A stretch of DNA of 5,324 nucleotides, from positions 1-5,324 of the forward strand of contig JAUYSN010000476.1 in the NCBI GenBank assembly GCA_030696235.1, in the 5' to 3' direction. The stretch's first letter is position 1. Every line of letters starts with the position of its first letter. Both the position numbers and the translations under genes were made by a program. Below are positions 1-4,905 of the stretch, in pieces. The stretch is from Sulfuricella sp. (GTDB lineage: Bacteria > Pseudomonadota > Gammaproteobacteria > Burkholderiales > Sulfuricellaceae). The notes below the pieces were generated by a model. The model had not been told where the DNA came from and ran no database searches. It saw only the letters and a program-made list of their open reading frames with translations.

Positions 1-668
1 CGCCCCGCGTGGCGCTGAAGCAGAATCTGGTCGGGGTCAGCGTAGGCCCGCTGCTGAAGGACGCGGCCAATATCGACATGCTGGAAGGGCACGGCAGCGT
101 GGCCCTCGACGTCAACGCCCAGGGCGCCACCGTCAGCGCCATGAAGAAAGCGCTGCAAGGCAGTGCCGCGCTCAACCTGCACGACGGTGCGCTGAAAGGC
201 ATCAACATCGCCGGCGCAATCCGCAGCGCCAAGGCCAAGTTCGGCTCGCTTCAGGGGGAAACCACCCAGGCCGCCAATACCGCCGACCAGACCGATTTTT
301 CCGAGTTGAAAGCCAGTTTCCAGATTAACAATGGCGTTGCCCACAACGAGGACCTCTCCGCCAAATCGCCGTTGCTGCGTCTGGCCGGCAATGGTGACGT
401 GAATGTCGGCGAGAGCTCGATAAATTATCTCGCCAAGGCAACGGTGGTCGCTTCTTTGGAGGGCCAGGGCGGCAAGGAACTGTCCGCGCTCAAGGGCATG
501 ACGGTGCCAGTGCGCATAACCGGGCCGTTCACTGGGCTGAAATACACTCTGGATTTCAACGCCATGGCCTCTGAGGCGGTTAAGCAGAAGGTCGAGCAGA
601 AGAAAGAGGAAATCAAATCACGCCTCGGCGAAGAGCTGAAGGGCGGCCTCAAGGGGCTGTTCAAGTAA
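1..668 (+). CDS. AsmA-family protein, C-terminal part (5' end outside window)
   Basis: This is the C-terminal end of an AsmA-type protein, a family of large envelope proteins tied to outer-membrane assembly and lipid transport, normally anchored in the inner membrane and extending into the periplasm. The frame is open to the window edge (first full codon at 3), so the GTG at 9 is an internal valine, not a start. About 220 residues are visible. They show the family's C-terminal pattern: GVSVGPLLKDAA, then MLEGHGSVALDV, then ALQGSAALNLHDGALKGINIA, and later a second block (NNGVAHNEDLSAKSPLLRLAGNGDVN) ending in PVRITGPFTGLKYTLDF. The last 35 or so residues are lysine- and glutamate-rich (KQKVEQKKEEIKSRLGEEL) and probably helical, possibly coiled coil. 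The N-terminal membrane anchor lies outside the window. The family call is firm; which AsmA paralogue it is cannot be told. The gene ends 165 bp before mutY with a repeat element between, so co-transcription is uncertain. Confidence 0.88.
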   Translation, partial: PRVALKQNLVGVSVGPLLKDAANIDMLEGHGSVALDVNAQGATVSAMKKALQGSAALNLHDGALKGINIAGAIRSAKAKFGSLQGETTQAANTADQTDFSELKASFQINNGVAHNEDLSAKSPLLRLAGNGDVNVGESSINYLAKATVVASLEGQGGKELSALKGMTVPVRITGPFTGLKYTLDFNAMASEAVKQKVEQKKEEIKSRLGEELKGGLKGLFK

Positions 669-683
669 TTCCATTTCTCGATC

Positions 684-790
684 AATAAAGCATTAACCGC
701 AAAGGACGCAAAGGTTCGCGAGGGAAAAACGAAAGGGTCTCGGCCTTTCCTTTGCGAACCTTTGCGTCCTTTGCGGTGGAAGATTTTTGC
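684..790. repeat. Inverted-repeat element A (CGCAAAGGA family), asmA-mutY gap
   Basis: Two arms face each other: 696-719 and 754-777 are perfect reverse complements over 24 bases (ACCGCAAAGGACGCAAAGG followed by TTCGC). Pairing continues with two mismatches to 727 and 746, leaving an 18-base loop. The outer flank AATAAAGCATT at 684-694 resembles the AAAAAGCAGTT flank of element C, so the element probably runs from about 684 to about 790. It has no coding capacity. As RNA on either strand it would form a very stable hairpin, so it could stop or slow transcription leaving asmA, or protect the 3' end. There is no T-run after the stem, so it is not a standard intrinsic terminator. From memory, repeats of this type are scattered between genes in many environmental proteobacteria; I know of no assigned mobilising enzyme. 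Confidence 0.85.
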
Positions 791-815
791 GGCTTATTGT
801 TGGATTAAATACAAA
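787..815 (+). promoter_or_regulatory. Possible sigma-70 promoter for mutY
   Basis: TTGCGG at 787-792 and TACAAA at 810-815 are separated by 17 bases, the preferred spacing, in a locally AT-rich stretch between element A and mutY. The -35 matches consensus at three of six positions and the -10 at four of six. The predicted start would fall near 822, giving a leader of about 12 bases. This is a weak match and is offered only because the repeat hairpin upstream makes a separate mutY promoter plausible. Confidence 0.25.
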
Positions 816-833
816 TTGGAATTTCAAGAGTCC

Positions 834-1856
834 ATGAAGGATTTTTCCCGGCTCCTGATCGAGTGGCAGCAACAGCATGGCCGGCACGGCCTGCCTTGGC
901 AGCAGACTCGCGATCCTTACGCGGTGTGGCTGTCGGAAATCATGCTGCAGCAGACCCAGGTCGCCAGCGTCATCCCCTATTACCAGCGTTTCATCGCACG
1001 CTTTCCCAATATTGCCACCCTCGCTGCCGCGTCGCAGGATGAGGTGCTTGCCCACTGGAGCGGGCTCGGCTATTACGCACGCGGACGCAACCTGCACCGT
1101 GCCGCGCAGCTCGTGGTGGCGCAGCATGGCGGCGTTTTTCCGTCTGATCCTGAGTGGGTCGTGGTGCTGCCCGGCATCGGCCGCTCCACCGCTGCCGCTA
1201 TCCTGGCTTTCTCCTTTGGCCAGCGCCGTGCGATCCTGGATGGCAACGTCAAGCGCGTGCTGGCGCGCTGTTTCGGCATAGCTGGCTATCCCGGCGCCAA
1301 AGCGGTGGAAAATCGGCTGTGGCAACAGGCTGAGGCGCTGCTGCCTGAATCCGGCATCGAAACCTATACCCAGGCGCTGATGGACCTGGGTGCTACGCTG
1401 TGCACCCGCAAGCCGTCCTGTGCCGCCTGCCCCCTTGGTTCCGGCTGCGTCGCCTACAATGAAAAGCGGGTGGCGGAGCTGCCCGAGCCCAAGCCGCGCA
1501 AGCCGCTGCCGCAGAAGGAAACCGCCATGCTGATCCTGCTGCGCCAAGGTGAGGTGTACCTGGAAAAGCGGCCGCCCACCGGCATCTGGGGCGGTATGTG
1601 GAGCTTGCCCGAAGCGCCAGTCCTGGAGGCGGACGCGCCAGCCCGCCTCGGCATGGCTGGCATGGAGGGCAAGCCGCTGCCTGAGTGGCAGCATACCTTC
1701 ACCCATTTCCGCCTGCGCATCGTGCCGCGGGTGTTCGAGGTGACGGCGCTGCAGCCGGGCGCGCGCGAGCCGGGCGGGCTGTGGCTTACCCCGGCCGACG
1801 CGCTGGGGGCGGCGCTGCCCAAGCCGGTGCGGGAGATTTTGAAAATGCTTGCCTAA
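834..1856 (+). CDS. mutY: A/G-specific adenine DNA glycosylase MutY
   Basis: MutY removes adenine mispaired with 8-oxoguanine, preventing G:C to T:A mutations. The 340 residues are close to the E. coli length of 350. In order: RHGLPW at 17-22; SEIMLQQTQV at 34-43 with E35 matching the catalytic glutamate; GLGYYARGRNLH at 77-88; the helix-hairpin-helix LPGIGRST at 112-119; LDGNVKRVLAR at 135-145 with D136 matching the catalytic aspartate; a four-cysteine [4Fe-4S] cluster at C190, C196, C199 and C205; and a Nudix-like C-terminal domain from about 225 with HTFTHFRLRIVP, which reads the 8-oxoG strand. The first cysteine gap is five residues, where E. coli MutY and endonuclease III have six. The start is the ATG at 834 (AAGAG just upstream), because the protein then begins like known MutYs; an in-frame TTG at 762 lies inside the repeat and would add 24 unrelated residues. 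No neighbour is evidently linked in function. Confidence 0.96.
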   Translation: MKDFSRLLIEWQQQHGRHGLPWQQTRDPYAVWLSEIMLQQTQVASVIPYYQRFIARFPNIATLAAASQDEVLAHWSGLGYYARGRNLHRAAQLVVAQHGGVFPSDPEWVVVLPGIGRSTAAAILAFSFGQRRAILDGNVKRVLARCFGIAGYPGAKAVENRLWQQAEALLPESGIETYTQALMDLGATLCTRKPSCAACPLGSGCVAYNEKRVAELPEPKPRKPLPQKETAMLILLRQGEVYLEKRPPTGIWGGMWSLPEAPVLEADAPARLGMAGMEGKPLPEWQHTFTHFRLRIVPRVFEVTALQPGAREPGGLWLTPADALGAALPKPVREILKMLA

Positions 1857-1870
1857 TGGCCTGTTAACCT

Positions 1871-2012
1871 GGAAAAAGCTACTGAATCGCAGAGGACGCA
1901 GAGGAAAAGCAAGATGCTGGAGGCTGATGGCGAATTTCCAATCGGGTGAGCGCACAATGGCGCCTAAGACTTTGAATTCCCCCGCGTCCTCCGCGGTGAA
2001 ATGCCGTTTTAG
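1871..2012. repeat. Inverted-repeat element B (diverged copy of element A/C family)
   Basis: The left arm CGCAGAGGACGCAGAGG at 1888-1904 faces CCCCCGCGTCCTCCGCG at 1979-1995; 14 of 17 positions pair. The flanks identify it as the same family as element C: GGAAAAAGCTACTGAA at 1871-1886 resembles GAAAAAGCAGTTGAA at 3889-3903, and GCGGTGAAATGCCGTTTT at 1993-2010 is identical to 4028-4045. The spacer between the arms is about 74 bases and shows no similarity by eye to the interior of A or C. Both arms have shifted from the CAAAGG of A and C toward GAGG, so this is either an older copy or a different subfamily. It starts 15 bases after the mutY stop and could act as a transcript-end structure. Confidence 0.78.
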
Positions 2013-2080
2013 TCTCTTACTGACCAAATGATGTCAAAATCCGACAAGAATTTGGGGTTGAAATGAGCCATACGGTAATG

Positions 2081-2141
2081 GGTGATGAGGAATGGGTAAT
2101 GAAAACCTTCGATCATCACTCATCCCCCATTACTCATCACT
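2081..2141. repeat. Imperfect hairpin repeat of GATGAG/AATGGG type upstream of tatD
   Basis: Arm 2081-2102 (GGTGATGAGGAATGGGTAAT plus GA) and arm 2120-2141 (TCATCCCCCATTACTCATCA plus CT) are reverse complements at 18 of 22 positions around a 17-base loop. Within each arm the words GATGAG, AATGGG and TAATG recur, so this is a low-complexity purine-rich repeat on one strand. It is unrelated in sequence to elements A-C. It would fold in RNA and lies just ahead of tatD, so it may separate the tatD unit from mutY. No T-run follows the stem. Confidence 0.7.
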
Positions 2142-2183
2142 CCATTTTGGTTCCGGCTCTGCCGGCTTAGGTAGAATAGAGCT

Positions 2184-2948
2184 ATGCTGATCGACACCCA
2201 CTGTCATCTCGATGCCGCCGAATTCGACGCCGACCGCGACGAAGTGGCGGCGCGTGCCCGCGCAGCGGGGGTCGGGGTCATCGTGGTTCCCGGCGTGGAG
2301 CGAGCCGGCTTCGCCGCGCTGCTGGCGACTTGCGAGCGCTATCCCGGCTGCGTCCCAGCGCTGGGCATACATCCGATGTATGTGGATCGAGCGACGCCCG
2401 AAGACTTGACGGCGCTGCGCGAGATGATTGTTCTGCACCGCCCGGCCGCTATCGGCGAAATCGGCCTGGATTTTTTTGTGCCGGATTACGACTGCGAGCG
2501 CCAGGAATTCTATTTTTCCGAGCAGCTGAAAATCGCCCGGGAATTTGACCTGCCGGTGCTGCTGCACATCCGCCGGGCGCAGGATACGGTGCTGAAATTC
2601 CTGCGCCTGGCCAAGGTGAAAGGCGGCATCGCCCATGCCTTCAGCGGCAGCCGCCAGCAGGCGGAGGAGTTCATCAAGCTGGGATTCAAGCTCGGCTTCG
2701 GCGGTGCCATGACTTACGACCGCGCCACCAAGCTACGCGAGCTTGCCGCCACCCTGCCGCTGGACAGCCTCGTGCTCGAAACCGATGCGCCAGACATTCC
2801 GCCGGCGTTCATCGGCAAGGCGCGCAACAGTCCGGAATACTTGCCGCGCATCGCCGAGACTTTGGCTGAATTGCGCGGCATCGGCCTGGACCAGGTGATC
2901 GAGGCGACTACGGCCAATGCCCGGGCGATCCTGAAAGGCCTGGCATGA
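2184..2948 (+). CDS. TatD family metal-dependent hydrolase (YjjV-like)
   Basis: A 254-residue TIM-barrel metal hydrolase of the TatD family, cytoplasmic, whose members act as deoxyribonucleases in vitro; the physiological substrate is unclear. All expected metal-site residues are present: DTHCHLD at 4-10 (H6, H8), GEIGLDFF at 91-98 (E92), LLHIRRAQD at 126-134 (H128), GIAHAFSGS at 148-156 (H151) and LETDAPD at 198-204 (D201). GSRQQAEEFIKLGFKLGFGG and the HIRR rather than HxRxA form match E. coli YjjV better than TatD or YcfH, so YjjV-like is the likely subgroup. The start at 2184 places DTHCH at the expected position; the ribosome site is weak (AGG near 2169-2171). The stop overlaps the next gene's start as ATGA, so the two are probably translated together from one message. 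It ends at the normal family length with no sign of damage. Confidence 0.94.
   Translation: MLIDTHCHLDAAEFDADRDEVAARARAAGVGVIVVPGVERAGFAALLATCERYPGCVPALGIHPMYVDRATPEDLTALREMIVLHRPAAIGEIGLDFFVPDYDCERQEFYFSEQLKIAREFDLPVLLHIRRAQDTVLKFLRLAKVKGGIAHAFSGSRQQAEEFIKLGFKLGFGGAMTYDRATKLRELAATLPLDSLVLETDAPDIPPAFIGKARNSPEYLPRIAETLAELRGIGLDQVIEATTANARAILKGLA
2934..2938 (+). promoter_or_regulatory. Ribosome binding site of the metal exporter, inside tatD
   Basis: AAAGG lies six bases before the ATG at 2945. With the ATGA overlap it supports initiation at 2945 and coupling of the exporter to tatD translation. Confidence 0.6.
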
Positions 2949-3850
2949 GGAACCACGCAACTCTGCGCATGGCGTACCTGTCGATCGTGACCTCGATCGC
3001 GACGATGGCGCTGAAATTCGGCGCCTATTCCCTCACCGGTTCGGTGAGCCTGTTTTCCGACGCCGTCGAATCGCTGGTCAACCTCGCCGCCGGCCTGATT
3101 GCCCTGGCGGCGCTGATCATTGCTTCCCGTCCTGCGGATGTTGACCACGCCTACGGTCACGACAAGGCGGAATACTTTTCCAGCGGCGCCGAAGGCGCGC
3201 TGATCCTGGTGGCGGCGGTCTCCATCATCTATGCCGCGGTGGGGCGCTTCCTGCATCCCGCTGCGCTGGAAAACCTCGGCCCCGGCCTGATGGTTTCGTT
3301 GCTCGCGGCGGCACTCAACTTTGCCACGGCACGGGCCATGCTCAAGGTGGGAACCCAGTACGACAGCATCACCCTGGAAGCGGATGCCAAACACCTCATG
3401 ACGGATGTCTGGACCTCGGTGGGGGTGGTGGCGGGCTTGGGCGTGGTGATGTTTGCGCCGCCCTCGTGGCAGATACTCGATCCGCTGATGGCGGTGGCGG
3501 TGGGGCTACATATCATCTTCACCGGGATCCACTTGCTGCGGCGTTCCTGGAGCGGGCTGATGGACGCCGCCCTGCCGGCCGATGAGGTAGGCCAGATCGA
3601 GGCGGAGATCGGCAAGCTCTTGCCCAGTGACACCTCCTTTCACGACCTGCGTACACGCAAATCCGGTTCGCGTCGTTTCATCGATTTTCACCTGCTGGCG
3701 CCGGGAGCAGGTACGGTGAACGAGGCTCATGCCCTGTGCGACCGGATCGAGGAAGCACTCGAGCGCACCTTGCCCAACACCGCGGTGACGATTCATGTCG
3801 AGCCACTGGAAACGCATAAACTCGAAAACAACAGTTCATCCACGGATTAG
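2945..3850 (+). CDS. Cation diffusion facilitator (CDF) family metal efflux transporter
   Basis: A 301-residue inner-membrane exporter, most probably moving divalent metals out of the cytoplasm by proton exchange. Six hydrophobic segments are visible at roughly 9-30, 35-60, 82-103, 113-133, 155-172 and 177-199, followed by a cytoplasmic domain from about 205 (DEVGQIEAEIGKLLPSDTSFHDLRTRKSG and VNEAHALCDRIEEALERTLPNTAVTIHVEP), the usual CDF C-terminal fold. The transport site in helix 5 is intact: H150 and D154 in EADAKHLMTDV. In helix 2 the motif is SDAVESLVN, giving E42 and N46 where zinc/iron exporter FieF has two aspartates, so the metal cannot be assigned from FieF. HAYGHDKAEYFSSGAEG at 68-84 is the conserved helix 2-3 loop. 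The last residues (TD and stop) come from a CACGGAT repeat that begins at 3841. Translation is coupled to tatD. Confidence 0.93.
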   Translation: MRNHATLRMAYLSIVTSIATMALKFGAYSLTGSVSLFSDAVESLVNLAAGLIALAALIIASRPADVDHAYGHDKAEYFSSGAEGALILVAAVSIIYAAVGRFLHPAALENLGPGLMVSLLAAALNFATARAMLKVGTQYDSITLEADAKHLMTDVWTSVGVVAGLGVVMFAPPSWQILDPLMAVAVGLHIIFTGIHLLRRSWSGLMDAALPADEVGQIEAEIGKLLPSDTSFHDLRTRKSGSRRFIDFHLLAPGAGTVNEAHALCDRIEEALERTLPNTAVTIHVEPLETHKLENNSSSTD

Positions 3851-3886
3851 CACGGATGTACACGGATTTTCCTTTAGAATTGAACC

Positions 3887-4049
3887 TAGAAAAAGCAGTT
3901 GAACCGCAAAGGACGCAAGGGACGCGAAGGAATTCAAGGACTTGAATAACTTAATCTGCTTACCTGATAGGGGATGAAAAATAATTGATTAACTCATTGC
4001 CTTCCTTTGCGAACCTTAGCGTCCTTTGCGGTGAAATGCCGTTTTTAGG
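3887..4049. repeat. Inverted-repeat element C (CGCAAAGGA family), exporter-tcdA gap
   Basis: The left arm has three successive 9-base units: CGCAAAGGA at 3905-3913, CGCAAGGGA at 3914-3922 and CGCGAAGGA at 3923-3931. The right arm has the complementary units TCCTTTGCG at 4003-4011, a 10-base AACCTTAGCG at 4012-4021, and TCCTTTGCG at 4022-4030. Outside these lie GAAAAAGCAGTTGAAC at 3889-3904 and GTGAAATGCCGTTTTTAG at 4031-4048, which also partly pair with each other. The right arm and flank are nearly the same as in element A (arm) and element B (flank). The interior of about 70 bases is AT-rich and non-coding, with a small palindrome TTCAAG-GA-CTTGAA at 3933-3946. It has no transposase gene. 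Confidence 0.85.
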
Positions 4050-4055
4050 TTTAAT
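4026..4055 (+). promoter_or_regulatory. Possible sigma-70 promoter for tcdA formed at the edge of element C
   Basis: TTGCGG at 4026-4031 (the end of the repeat's right arm) and TTTAAT at 4050-4055 (five of six matches to the -10 consensus) are 18 bases apart. Transcription would start near 4062 and pass through the outer repeat arm before tcdA. The -35 is weak, so this is only a candidate. If real, the repeat provides part of the promoter of tcdA. Confidence 0.25.
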
Positions 4056-4092
4056 GATCTTTGGTTTTATCCATGTACATCCGTGGCTAAAT

Positions 4093-4097
4093 AAAGG
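4093..4097 (+). promoter_or_regulatory. Ribosome binding site of tcdA
   Basis: AAAGG ends six bases before the ATG at 4104, fixing that start. It lies three bases past the outer repeat arm, so the repeat did not disrupt it. Confidence 0.6.
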
Positions 4098-4103
4098 CCC
4101 TTC

Positions 4104-4856
4104 ATGCAACCCCAATTCGAACGCACCCATATCCTGATCGGCGATGAAGGTATCGCCAGGCTGGCATCCAAGCACGTCTTCGTCGCCGGGCTCGGCGGTG
4201 TTGGTTCTTACTGCGCGGAAGCGCTGGCGCGCGCCGGCATCGGCCGGCTGACCCTGCTCGACCACGACGTGGTGGCGGCTTCCAATATCAACCGCCAGCT
4301 GCCGGCATTGCTCTCCACCGTGGGCCAGCCCAAGGCGGAACTGATGGCGGCGCGCATCCGCGACATCAATCCTGAATGCCAACTGACGGTCATCCGGCAG
4401 TTTCTCAATACCGAAAACGTCAACGATCTGGTGCCGGGAGACTGCGATTACGTGGTGGATGCGATCGATTCGCTGGCGTGCAAGGTGGCGCTGGTGGCGG
4501 AAAGCCTGAAGCGCGGACTGAAGGTGGTTTCGAGCATGGGGGCGGGCAATCGCCTCGACCCGAGCCGGATCAAGCTCGCCGACATCAGCCAGACCGAAAT
4601 GTGCCCGCTCGCGCGCCAGATGAGGAAGCGCCTGCAGCGCCACGGCATCCGCCAGGGTCTGCTGACGGTGTTTTCCGACGAGCAGCCCAGCGCGCCGCTG
4701 CCGCCCCAGCCGGTGGAAGGATCGGGCCGTCCGCGCGCGGTCAACGGCACCATCAGCTACATGCCGCCGCTGTTCGGCTATATGCTGGCGGGGGCGGTGA
4801 TTCAACAGCTGCTGAAAACCGACGAACCAGCAACCTCAACCAGTAGTGTGGAATAA
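4104..4856 (+). CDS. tcdA: tRNA threonylcarbamoyladenosine dehydratase TcdA (CsdL), E1-like ThiF superfamily
   Basis: TcdA uses ATP to dehydrate t6A at position 37 of ANN-reading tRNAs to the cyclic form ct6A, working in E. coli with sulfur-transfer partners CsdA and CsdE. The 250 residues carry the E1/ThiF nucleotide-binding fold: GLGGVGSYCAEALARAGIG at 29-47, LLDHDVVAASNINRQ at 51-65 (D53 and the NxNRQ motif), INPEC near 91-95, and DYVVDAIDS near 115-123. SSMGAGNRLDPSRIKLADIS followed by PLARQMRKRLQRHGI is the TcdA-specific region that separates it from ThiF and MoeB. The protein is about 18 residues shorter than E. coli TcdA, mostly around VFSDEQPSAPLPP and at the end. A hydrophobic stretch near 221-237 (GYMLAGAVIQQLL) matches the family's C-terminal membrane-associating helix. 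No csdA or csdE lies nearby. The next gene starts 49 bases downstream, so the two may share a message. Confidence 0.94.
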   Translation: MQPQFERTHILIGDEGIARLASKHVFVAGLGGVGSYCAEALARAGIGRLTLLDHDVVAASNINRQLPALLSTVGQPKAELMAARIRDINPECQLTVIRQFLNTENVNDLVPGDCDYVVDAIDSLACKVALVAESLKRGLKVVSSMGAGNRLDPSRIKLADISQTEMCPLARQMRKRLQRHGIRQGLLTVFSDEQPSAPLPPQPVEGSGRPRAVNGTISYMPPLFGYMLAGAVIQQLLKTDEPATSTSSVE

Positions 4857-4893
4857 CGCCAGCGTTTCCACCGCATGGTTGTTGCACAACATA

Positions 4894-4898
4894 AAGGA
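4894..4898 (+). promoter_or_regulatory. Ribosome binding site that sets the start of the small protein
   Basis: AAGGA at 4894-4898 lies seven bases before GTG at 4906, an ideal spacing. The alternative in-frame GTG at 4846 overlaps the end of tcdA and has no comparable site, so 4906 is preferred. Confidence 0.65.
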
Positions 4899-4905
4899 AT
4901 TCAAA

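Larger units (their letters stand above)
1857..2183. other. Non-coding gap mutY-tatD, 327 bp
   Basis: This gap carries no credible gene. It holds element B (about 1871-2012), an AT-leaning spacer (2013-2080) in which I see nothing recognisable, and a hairpin repeat (2081-2141) ending 42 bases before the tatD start. An open + frame from 1849 to 2031 is only read-through of element B and has no homology-like features or usable ribosome site. Confidence 0.7.
3841..4090. repeat. Outer inverted repeat of CACGGATGTA family, enclosing element C
   Basis: The left arm at 3847-3865 (TTAGCACGGATGTACACGG) and the reverse complement of 4071-4090 (TTAGCCACGGATGTACATGG) match at 18 of 20 positions with one gap and one mismatch. 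The left side also holds CACGGAT three times with exact 10-base spacing, at 3841, 3851 and 3861. Element C sits between these arms, so two repeat families are nested. The left copy overlaps the end of the exporter gene and supplies its stop codon. The right copy ends 13 bases before tcdA, directly next to its ribosome site. From memory, this word is another one commonly seen between genes in environmental bacteria. Confidence 0.8.

Noticed and set aside
696..777. CRISPR-like repeat or intrinsic terminator at element A
   Set aside because: There are only two copies in opposite orientation with no regular spacers, and no T-run follows the stem, so neither definition is met.
762..833. Upstream extension of MutY to a TTG start at 762
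   Set aside because: It would begin inside the repeat arm and add 24 residues not found in MutY proteins; the ATG at 834 gives the family-typical N-terminus.
693..2027. A 444-codon open frame on the minus strand covering mutY
   Set aside because: It is antisense to the whole of mutY, begins and ends within repeats A and B, and its protein is arginine-, glutamine- and histidine-rich low-complexity sequence typical of the reverse of GC-rich genes.
2147..2177. TTGGTT and TAGAAT as a tatD promoter giving a leaderless message
   Set aside because: The spacing is 19 bases and the -35 is poor; the -10-like word is plausible but not enough to list.
3960..4805. A 281-codon open frame on the minus strand across tcdA
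   Set aside because: It is antisense to tcdA, whose motifs are unmistakable, and it begins in tcdA and ends in element C; the composition is shadow-like.
4846..4905. GTG at 4846 as the start of the small gene
   Set aside because: It overlaps tcdA and lacks a ribosome site, whereas AAGGA is perfectly placed for the GTG at 4906.
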